A stretch of DNA of 47,841 nucleotides from Chryseobacterium sp. CH21 (GTDB lineage: Bacteria; Bacteroidota; Bacteroidia; Flavobacteriales; Weeksellaceae): contig NZ_QICI01000075.1 of NCBI RefSeq assembly GCF_004119445.1, positions 1 to 47,841 on the forward strand. Direction: 5' to 3'. Shown in pieces: positions 42,009 through 47,841 of the stretch. A program made the position numbers and the translations under genes. The stretch's first letter is position 1. Every line of letters begins with the position of its first letter. The notes beneath the pieces were generated by a model that had not been told where the DNA came from, made no database searches, and saw only the letters and a list, made by a program, of their open reading frames with translations.

Positions 42009-42479
42009 TTATTGGTTTTTTAAATGGGTCTTCAGATCGATGGTTCCGTCATAGCTTTTCCAGTCACCAATAAACTCAATATACTGTCCTTCTATTTTCT
42101 CTGTTTTCCTGTTCCATTTGAAATTATAAACAAACTTTCCTTTGAAAAGGCCGGAATGTTTTCCTTTATTCTCTTCTGCCAGTTCATATTCTCCAAATAC
42201 GGTTCCCTGCTTCTTGGAATCTTTGTATTTTGAAATGGTAATCTTCCCTTCGAATTTTGCATAGTTGGTATCTACGAGAGAATATCCTGACACAAAATAC
42301 TCCTGATCATTTTTCTTATTCTGTTCGGAAATATTGATCTTCAGTTTCAGTTCCTGCCCTTTGTTTCCAATAGTTCCTATATAAGGTTTGCTATTGTTCA
42401 GCCAGGTATTGGAGATATCCGGCATCTGCCCCAATGCAAAATTGGCCACAAGAATGAGGAATAATAAAAGTTTTTTCAT
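42009..42479 (-). CDS. secreted hypothetical protein (lipocalin-like strand pattern)
   Basis: This 156-residue exported protein has a signal peptide ending 'VANFALG|QM'. The mature part is rich in short strands: 'YIGTIGNKGQELKLKINI', 'YFVSGYSLVDTNYAKFEGKI', 'GTVFGEYELAEENKGKHSGLF', 'FVYNFKWNRKTEKIEGQYI'. The repeated pattern suggests a small beta-barrel, but no family name is certain. It is the second gene of the operon, 12 bases after DUF1569. Confidence 0.82.
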   Translation of the reverse strand: MKKLLLFLILVANFALGQMPDISNTWLNNSKPYIGTIGNKGQELKLKINISEQNKKNDQEYFVSGYSLVDTNYAKFEGKITISKYKDSKKQGTVFGEYELAEENKGKHSGLFKGKFVYNFKWNRKTEKIEGQYIEFIGDWKSYDGTIDLKTHLKNQ

Positions 42480-42491
42480 AGTGTGTGATTT

Positions 42492-42947
42492 TTAAACGCC
42501 AAATTGTGCCAGATGGTGGTTCAGATGTTTAGCAAACAGATTGTTCCACTCCTGGGAATTCAGTTTTCCGAAAGAAAAAGATTCTTTACCATCGAACGCT
42601 TCTGCTCCCAACTGTTGGGTCTTCTGAATAAAACCGATCAGTCTTGTTTTTTCTTCGTGAAAATTCTTTCTCGTAGTGATCAAAAACTGTGGAGCAGTAG
42701 GGGAATCTCTTGGATAGGCTTTTTCTCCCACTACTTTTGGTTTTACGAAAGTTTTTAATATAAATTTTGCAATAGCTCCCGGCTTTTTGTGCTTTTCCGG
42801 TTCGTAGATCATTTCATAGGTGATAGAACAGTGTGCCAGCATCTGATCCACTGTCATTTTCCCCCACAAACCATGGGTATCTTCTACCAGTCTGTTGATT
42901 CTATCAATATAGTTTTGAGCATCTTTTGCATCAAATACATTTTCCAT
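42492..42947 (-). CDS. DUF1569 (DinB-like) family protein
   Basis: This helical-bundle protein of DUF1569 in the DinB/YfiT superfamily has 151 residues. 'LWGKMTVDQMLAHCSITYEMI' provides the first His of the metal site, and 'KHLNHHLAQFGV' at the C-terminus the last two. DinB-like enzymes are often thiol-dependent transferases (bacillithiol or similar) using a metal. It is the first gene of a tight six-gene operon, with a TATATTTG -7 box 23 bases before its ATG. Confidence 0.9.
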   Translation of the reverse strand: MENVFDAKDAQNYIDRINRLVEDTHGLWGKMTVDQMLAHCSITYEMIYEPEKHKKPGAIAKFILKTFVKPKVVGEKAYPRDSPTAPQFLITTRKNFHEEKTRLIGFIQKTQQLGAEAFDGKESFSFGKLNSQEWNNLFAKHLNHHLAQFGV

Positions 42948-42969
42948 ATAATTTCTATTTTACTATGGA

Positions 42970-42977
42970 CAAATATA
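42970..42977 (-). promoter_or_regulatory. candidate -7 box for the DUF1569 operon
   Basis: On the minus strand TATATTTG matches TAnnTTTG, 22 bases before the ATG. No good -33 box was seen. Confidence 0.4.
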
Positions 42978-43329
42978 TCAGTTTTTTTGTTTGATTTTAT
43001 CGTTGGTGGAAAAAATTGAAGGGTGTGGGTGCGAGGTTCGAGTTGCGAGTTGCTGGTTGATAGTTTGTGATTAAGTGTAGGAATACAGGTTGAGGGTTTT
43101 ATGTGGGACTTTGGGGTGTGAAAATGTGGAGTTTGGTTGATACAGGTTGTTTTGTTTTTTGAATTATTTCTTGATGTTATTATTTTGAATGGCTTCATGT
43201 AAATACTAATAACCAGTATCCAATCAACCAGAAACCAGAAACAGTTTAGCTAGCAAGAAAAAACCAGCAACCAGCAACCAACAACCAGCAACAAATTAAC
43301 CAACAACCAGCAACTAGAAACAAAAAAAA
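42978..43329. repeat. strand-skewed gene-free region with CCAGCAA-type tandem repeats
   Basis: 43015-43150 is G/T-rich ('gcgagttgctggttg') and 43200-43320 is A/C-rich, built of related words accagcaa/accaacaa repeated about ten times with drift. A perfect 12-bp inverted repeat joins the two parts: agttgctggttg (43048-43059) and caaccagcaact (43304-43315). No gene is convincing on either strand. Confidence 0.75.
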
Positions 43330-44535
43330 CTACTCAACCTCCTCAGAAATATTCTCAACCTCAATTTCCTGTGGTGTTGACTTTTTGAAAATAAACCAAA
43401 GCTTGATCTTCAAAGCAATCCAGCCTATAATGGCATATATTACCAAAAGGATACTTAGGTGTTTCAGATAAGGGAAAGTAAGCTCCACCGAGCCTTTTTG
43501 AATCAATAAGATTTTAAACGCCTGTAAAAAGGGAGTTAACGGGATAATATTCGCGATAAACTGAACGAAAGCAGGCATTGCACTCAAAGGCCATGTAAAA
43601 CCACTTATGATGAAGGCCGGGGATGCAATAACCATCAGGATTTGTGTAGCCTTCAAAGCATCCGGAATCAGAATACTGATGAATACGCCCAAAAATGAAG
43701 CTGATCCTACAAAAACTGCCGTCAGAAGAATAAAATTGAGTATTCCTTCGGGCATTGGAACCCTGAAAATCATATGCATAAAGTAGTAAATACCTACAAT
43801 AAGAATAGAAAACACCCAGATTGGGATTACTTTTATCAGCATGGTTGGGAAAGCCCATCTTTTCATTTTCAGGTATTCTTTCACAAAGGATCCTCTTTCA
43901 AATTCAGCTGCAAAACTTACTGCCATTGCCAGCAGAATTACCTGTTGTAATACCACAGCCAGCATTGCAGGCCACATGAAGATCAGGTAGTTTCCGGTCG
44001 TATTGAAAAGGGTAATATAATTGGCTTTGAAAGGTTCATATTGTGTAGCAGCCTTTGCAGCGGGCATTCCTGCTTTTTGAAGTGCTTTAATAGAAGCTCC
44101 TGCTGAGAATGTTCCTATGGTAAGCTGAAGTGCTTTGGAGGCGAAATTGGCCGTTAAAACATTTCCTGTATTGATATAAACATTGAGTTCAGGGTATTTT
44201 TTCTGAAGCATATCTCCTTCAAATCTTGATGGAATAATCACCACAGCGGCCGCTTCATGTCTGATCACCTCATCTTTGATGCTGAGAGGTTCCTGTAGGT
44301 ATCTGATAATTTTGATGCTTTTATTATCATCCAGCATTTCCGTCAATTGGTTAGATAAAGGTGTATTGTCTCTATCTACTACCAAAACGGGTGTATTTTC
44401 AACTTTTCCGCTTTTGTAGACAAATCCCAGCAAGGTTGCATAAAAAACCGGTGCCAAAAAGAACACCGTTCTTAAGGTAGAATTGCCAATAAAAAGTTTG
44501 AACTCTCGTTTCAAAAGACGGAAAAATTCTTTCAT
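43330..44535 (-). CDS. ABC-2 type transporter permease
   Basis: This inner-membrane permease of the ABC-2 family (YhhJ/YbhR type) has 401 residues. One helix near the N-terminus ('TVFFLAPVFYATLLGFVYKS') is followed by a large periplasmic domain (about 45-175), then five helices, including 'LIFMWPAMLAVVLQQVILLAM', 'PIWVFSILIVGIYYFMHM' and 'ASPAFIISGFTWPLSAMPAF' (the conserved ABC-2 'SG..WP..AMP' loop). It is the third gene of a TolC-HlyD-permease operon. No ABC ATPase gene or second permease is present, although such systems usually have them. Confidence 0.92.
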   Translation of the reverse strand: MKEFFRLLKREFKLFIGNSTLRTVFFLAPVFYATLLGFVYKSGKVENTPVLVVDRDNTPLSNQLTEMLDDNKSIKIIRYLQEPLSIKDEVIRHEAAAVVIIPSRFEGDMLQKKYPELNVYINTGNVLTANFASKALQLTIGTFSAGASIKALQKAGMPAAKAATQYEPFKANYITLFNTTGNYLIFMWPAMLAVVLQQVILLAMAVSFAAEFERGSFVKEYLKMKRWAFPTMLIKVIPIWVFSILIVGIYYFMHMIFRVPMPEGILNFILLTAVFVGSASFLGVFISILIPDALKATQILMVIASPAFIISGFTWPLSAMPAFVQFIANIIPLTPFLQAFKILLIQKGSVELTFPYLKHLSILLVIYAIIGWIALKIKLWFIFKKSTPQEIEVENISEEVE

Positions 44536-44601
44536 CTGTAGATTTTTATGGGTTGAAGAACAAAATGAAACTCAATACAAGCTCCATCCCTTCCTTTCAA
44601 T

Positions 44602-45561
44602 TTATTTCAGGATTACATTGGCGTTGACTAAAATACTTTTAGCCTTGTTCATGTCTTTGGGTTTTACTTTGATCTCGTAGATCGCATCCTGCAACTGATA
44701 ATCTGGATAAGCTGTCGTGATATCTGCATATTTTGTAAGCTGTTTGATATACACGATATTTCCTGTCAGGTTTTCTTTGTTATACACTACCTGCATGGTC
44801 ACCTCCTGCCCTTTTTTGTATTTTGAAATGGCACTTTCCGGGATGGTAAATCTGAAATACGTACTTTCCGGAATATAACCGTTGAACAAAGCAAAACCAG
44901 CAGTTGCTAATTCACCTGTGTTTAAGCTGATGGTCTCAATTTCCATGTCATTGGTGGCAATGATATACCTTTCGGAATAGGCTACATTAGCTTCCTGTAA
45001 AGCTCCTTTGGCTTGTGAAGCCTGCCCTGCCGCCATTTCTATTTTTTCGACACGGGTTCCTCTGTTTACGTCATCCAACTCTGCCACTACAGCATCATAT
45101 TGAGCTTTTGCACCTTGCAGTTTCGCATAAATTTCGTCATGAGCCTGCGGAGACATTAAGCTGTCGCGGAACATATTGTTGGCTCTTTTGTAAGATTTCT
45201 GGGCAAATTCATATTGTACCTTCAACCCTTTATACTTGGCCTGAAGCTGTCTCAACTGATCCGCTGTTGCTCCGTTTTTAGCCATCTGTTCCTGAGCTGA
45301 AGCGGCATTTACCGCTCCTTGGGCCTGCGCTATCTTTGCAGAAACTTCCGGAACATCAAGCTGTGCTAATGTATCTCCTTTCTTCACAGTCTGACCTTCG
45401 GAAACATATATTTTTACAATCCTTCCGGTAACTTTAGGGGCAAAAGAGATCACATCCTTTTTAGTTTTTCCTTCAGGTTCTTTGATTTTTTCATTTTTTT
45501 TGTCACAGCTCCCCAACAAAAACAGAGCAGCGAAGAGTATAGATATATTTTTATACATCAT
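44602..45561 (-). CDS. HlyD-family membrane-fusion lipoprotein
   Basis: This periplasmic adaptor links an inner-membrane exporter to a TolC channel. A lipobox-like 'ALFLLGSC|DKKNE' anchors it. The lipoyl half-motif 'GRIVKIYVSEGQTVKKGDTLAQLDVP' lies at about 46-71, a coiled-coil hairpin rich in Ala/Gln/Lys at about 72-175 ('AQGAVNAASAQEQMAKNG'), and a beta-barrel domain follows ('FTIPESAISKYKKGQEVTMQV'). It is 319 residues. It is between TolC (8-base gap) and the permease (66-base gap). Confidence 0.93.
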   Translation of the reverse strand: MMYKNISILFAALFLLGSCDKKNEKIKEPEGKTKKDVISFAPKVTGRIVKIYVSEGQTVKKGDTLAQLDVPEVSAKIAQAQGAVNAASAQEQMAKNGATADQLRQLQAKYKGLKVQYEFAQKSYKRANNMFRDSLMSPQAHDEIYAKLQGAKAQYDAVVAELDDVNRGTRVEKIEMAAGQASQAKGALQEANVAYSERYIIATNDMEIETISLNTGELATAGFALFNGYIPESTYFRFTIPESAISKYKKGQEVTMQVVYNKENLTGNIVYIKQLTKYADITTAYPDYQLQDAIYEIKVKPKDMNKAKSILVNANVILK

Positions 45562-45569
45562 TTAAATTT

Positions 45570-46988
45570 TTAAGGGATTAAATAAAATTTGGTGATATCC
45601 AGCTCCTGGGTAGACCTCATCAGTTCTATTCCCGCTCTTCTCTGGTTGAAAATGGCATTCTGATATTCCAGTTCTGAAGCTTCAAGATCGTTTTCTGCAT
45701 CAATAAGCTGTGAAGATTTACTCATTCCGTATCTGAATTCTTTTTCTGCCTGTACCAATGCATTTTTTGCCAATTCTTTTTCTTTGGCTTTTAAGGTAAT
45801 CTGTGCAGAAGCAATATCATAATTGGTTTGATTATTGGCCAGATTCAATGTCAGTTTTTTCAGGGCATCTTCTTTCTGATTTTGTAAAACTTCTTTCCCT
45901 ACTTTGGCGGTTTCCTCGGCATGTTTCCCTTCTTTACCGTCAAATATTTCCCATTTAAAACCAACTCCTGCTGTAATCAATGGAAATACGTTGATATTAT
46001 TGGGTCTCCAGTCGAGTTTTTTTCCTTCATATCCAAGTATTGGCACTGCGGGAATTACATTCTCCGAAGATTTTATTCTGTTCCCGTACAAACCGATATA
46101 ATAAGCCGAAGCCATCAGCTGAACTTTAGGAATCATCCATGTTCTTTCAGCTTTTATTTTATAATCTGCAGCACTGATTCCATGTTCCAGAGCGCGGATT
46201 TCAGCTCTTTGTTCTATTCCTTTTTCTGCAGCCAGCAATTCTACAGGAGATAGTACCGGATCAATCATTCTAAGCCTTTCTCTTTGAATTCCGGTTAAAA
46301 TATAAAGCTGGGTAAGAAGCAGTTCCTTTTTCCCTTCATATTCTACCATTTTGGCATCTAAAGTCGCCTGAGCCAGTTCTATTTTCTTATGGTCGTAAGG
46401 AGTTATCAAACCATAGCCAAGTGCTTTATCAGCTGTTTTTCTGTTGATATCCAGTCTTTTTTTACTTTCATCCAGAACCTTTTTAGACTGATGAATGAGA
46501 GCTAGCTGATCATATGCTTTAGAAATAGTGGCAATGACTTCATCTTTTGTTTTCTCCAGAAGGATATCTTCAGATTTTTTCTTTTCTTCCACCGCTTTTT
46601 TCATGTACTTGACCTTTCCTCCTGAATACAGAAGCATTTTGGCATCAGCCTTGGCAATACCTGAAAAACCTGATACGTTGAAATTATTATTGAAAGCTCC
46701 TTCCGGAATATTGATAAAGGGAGCGAGATTGAATTCTGGTGACGTCAGTCTTGCTGTTCCGTTGAGATAACCAGCTTTACCACTTAATTCCAAAGTTGGA
46801 AGAAAGATGTCTTTGAGTTTATGTTCGTCAAGATCGGTAAGTTTGTTTTGGGTAATCTGTATTTTGAGGTTCGAGTCCCGAACCATAGCACTATCCAGAA
46901 GTTCTTTAAAATCCGGCGCAGACTGTGCCCAGCCAAAAGCAGGGAAAGCAAAAAAACTAAACGTAAAAATCAATAAATTGTTTTTCAT
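45570..46988 (-). CDS. TolC-family outer-membrane efflux protein
   Basis: This trimeric outer-membrane exit duct has 472 residues and a signal peptide ending 'PAFGWA|QS'. Two long helical repeats ('ATISKAYDQLALIHQSKKVL', 'LDINRKTADKALGYGLITPYD' and 'KLTLNLANNQTNYDIASAQI', 'EKEFRYGMSKSSQLIDAENDL') are typical OEP domains, with short barrel strands between. The 'YGLITPYD' and 'YGMSKSSQLIDAE' turns are the family's periplasmic-tip motifs. First gene of the export operon. A stray 'ggttcgagtcc' near 46866-46876 lies inside it and is not a tRNA. Confidence 0.93.
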   Translation of the reverse strand: MKNNLLIFTFSFFAFPAFGWAQSAPDFKELLDSAMVRDSNLKIQITQNKLTDLDEHKLKDIFLPTLELSGKAGYLNGTARLTSPEFNLAPFINIPEGAFNNNFNVSGFSGIAKADAKMLLYSGGKVKYMKKAVEEKKKSEDILLEKTKDEVIATISKAYDQLALIHQSKKVLDESKKRLDINRKTADKALGYGLITPYDHKKIELAQATLDAKMVEYEGKKELLLTQLYILTGIQRERLRMIDPVLSPVELLAAEKGIEQRAEIRALEHGISAADYKIKAERTWMIPKVQLMASAYYIGLYGNRIKSSENVIPAVPILGYEGKKLDWRPNNINVFPLITAGVGFKWEIFDGKEGKHAEETAKVGKEVLQNQKEDALKKLTLNLANNQTNYDIASAQITLKAKEKELAKNALVQAEKEFRYGMSKSSQLIDAENDLEASELEYQNAIFNQRRAGIELMRSTQELDITKFYLIP

Positions 46989-47003
46989 GGTTTATGTTTA
47001 TAA

Positions 47004-47011
47004 CAAATATA
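47004..47011 (-). promoter_or_regulatory. candidate -7 box for the TolC operon
   Basis: On the minus strand TATATTTG matches TAnnTTTG, 15 bases before the ATG. No clear -33 box was seen. Confidence 0.4.
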
Positions 47012-47264
47012 ATGCAAAAAAAGGTAAAATACTTAAAGATAATTCTACAACATGGTGAATTTAAATTAAGTTTAAAATATGTTTAAGTTTAAATCCTTAT
47101 AAAATACAATTTTGCCCGAAGTGTTTAAATGTCAATTAAAACTTAAAAAAATTGAAAAAATATTTAACTCTACTTTTTTTTTGCCATGTTTTTGCTGTGT
47201 TTTTCTAAGGGAACAAAGGAGTAAACAATATTTGATCTGAAAAACCATCTCTATATTTTTATTC

Positions 47265-47376
47265 TGAATTTTGGAGGTTTGATTCCTGCGGAATGACAAA
47301 CTGGGTGGATGGCTATTAGAAGAAAAACGCTATGATCGCAAAGGGATTATGAATAGGATTTAAAACGGTCGCAAAG
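47265..47376 (+). repeat. 112-bp direct repeat, copy A
   Basis: It runs from 'gaattttgga' to 'ggtcgcaaag' and contains 'gattcctgcggaatgacaaa' and 'agaagaaaaacgctatgatc'. Copy B at 47507-47618 is the same length with only a handful of differences. Confidence 0.9.
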
Positions 47377-47428
47377 GCGTTACACTCAGCAAAGGGATTC
47401 AAGTAATATTTATATCAACTATCCATTA

Positions 47429-47490
47429 TTCAATAGGAGCGGACTTTAGCCCGTTTAATAAAAACAAAATTTCCAACGGCTTTAGCATAA
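47429..47490 (+). repeat. GGGCT-family repeat, shortened copy d
   Basis: It begins 'ttcaataggagcggactt' and ends 'caacggctttagc', but lacks the 'agtcgaaggga' middle of copies a-c. It lies between direct repeats A and B. Confidence 0.6.
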
Positions 47491-47506
47491 ATTTAATTCT
47501 GATTAT

Positions 47507-47618
47507 GAATTTTGCAAGTTGGATTCCTGCGGAATGACAAACTGTGTGGATGGGCTATTAGAAGAAAAACGCTATGATCACAAAGGGATTATGAATAGGA
47601 TTTAAAACGGTCGCAAAG
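47507..47618 (+). repeat. 112-bp direct repeat, copy B
   Basis: It matches copy A at 47265-47376 (242-base period) and ends four bases before the stop codon of the IS110-type transposase gene, so the repeat and the element edge may be connected. Confidence 0.9.
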
Positions 47619-47622
47619 ATTT

Positions 47623-47841
47623 CTATGTTAATACACAAGAGAAATTTGAATTTTTTATTGACACAAATTCTTCTTTTTGTAAAAATGGCTGTTTTCTATT
47701 GATGACAGCCATTATTCTGTGTACTAATTTATTTCTTACCGCATTCAGGACACTCATTTTATTTTTTCCTTCACTTACTTTTCTTAGGAAATAAGTTTTT
47801 AATTCCTTATCTGATCTTATACTTGCCATTGCTGACATATG
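47623..47841 (-). mobile_element. IS110-family transposase, C-terminal part (cut by window edge)
   Basis: This is the last 70-odd codons of a DEDD-type IS110 transposase (Transposase_20 C-terminal domain). 'MSAMASIRSDKELKTYFLRK' followed by 'EGKNKMSVLNAVRNKLVHRI' is the strongly conserved IS110 end region that includes the catalytic-serine domain's tail. The gene continues off the right edge without an internal stop. Whether the element is complete cannot be seen. IS110 elements carry a non-coding bridge RNA in one flank, but too little is visible here to place it. Confidence 0.88.

Larger units (their letters stand above)
46989..47622. other. 634-base gene-free region with direct repeats
   Basis: No gene is seen. 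It begins with a TATATTTG -7-like box on the minus strand (47004-47011), 15 bases before TolC's ATG, then AT-rich leader sequence. From 47265 on it holds a 112-bp direct repeat pair, a shortened GGGCT-family repeat and 'gcaaagg' filler words, up to the IS110 gene. Confidence 0.6.

Noticed and set aside
43021..43045. 'gaggttcgagttgcgag' as a second tRNA-like T-loop
   Set aside because: It is part of a G/T-rich degenerate repeat and no cloverleaf forms.
42884..43198. Open frame of about 104 codons on minus through the repeat block
   Set aside because: Its translation is low-complexity (Thr/His/Pro/Asn-rich), follows the repeat composition, overlaps the start of the DUF1569 gene and has no family-like features.
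46860..46880. 'ggttcgagtcc' resembling a tRNA T-loop
   Set aside because: It lies inside the TolC gene in a conserved coding stretch, and no acceptor, D or anticodon stem can be built around it.
47377..47622. Calling an IS110 bridge RNA here
   Set aside because: The element's ends are not visible in the window and no paired guide loops could be assigned, so it is kept only as a question in the findings.

Overview
The window looks like chromosomal DNA from a Flavobacteriia/Weeksellaceae bacterium of the Chryseobacterium type. The signs are AT-rich intergenic DNA, a SusC/SusD pair, DUF2490 and DUF4197 proteins, Bacteroidetes-type -7 boxes (TAnnTTTG), and secreted proteins whose mature form would begin with Gln. 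About 45 genes are present and nearly all are on the minus strand. Only dgkA, the DUF4197 and DUF493 genes and one small lipoprotein gene are on plus. No rRNA, tRNA or CRISPR array was seen.

Layout: (1) 0.5-9.2 kb: pheT; an AraC regulator with an RclC-like DUF417 membrane protein; a frameshifted M23 peptidase; dnaN; dgkA; a GyrI-like effector-binding protein; and a gamma-glutamylcyclotransferase/SGNH hydrolase pair. (2) 9.2-19.1 kb: an orphan barstar-like protein, a DUF3667 protein, purL, a WG-repeat protein, purB, an unusual 46-residue double-glycine-leader peptide with four Cys, a foldback repeat element, and two paralogous small secreted proteins. (3) 19.2-28.1 kb: a polysaccharide-utilisation locus, susC-susD-GH144/glucoamylase-like-esterase-GH3, best read as beta-1,2-glucan uptake and breakdown. 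(4) 28.5-34.5 kb: DUF4197, DUF493, a lipoprotein, an ArsC-like protein, a deoxynucleoside kinase, a secreted propeller-like protein, and two tandem glutaminyl-peptide cyclotransferase lipoproteins. (5) 34.5-43 kb: an SRPBCC-GNAT-VOC operon, a CPA1 Na+/H+ antiporter, a bestrophin-like channel, DUF2490, DUF1398, and a six-gene operon of VOC, SRPBCC, DUF1569 and membrane proteins. (6) 43-47 kb: a TolC-HlyD-ABC-2 permease export operon without an ATPase gene. (7) The right edge: a 112-bp direct repeat pair and the 3' end of an IS110-family transposase.

Three things link the window. Six genes carry a single-base frameshift in a short A/T run with the downstream frame fully conserved, which suggests consensus errors more than gene decay. 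All eleven SPase I-type secreted proteins have Gln at the predicted +1 position, matching the two pyroglutamate-forming cyclotransferases encoded here. At least three dispersed intergenic repeat families recur: a GGGCT...AGCCC hairpin element, a TATACTTTTGC...GCAAAAGTATA double-hairpin element, and a GTCATTCC element.

Family names come from recognising motifs by eye. No database search was run.
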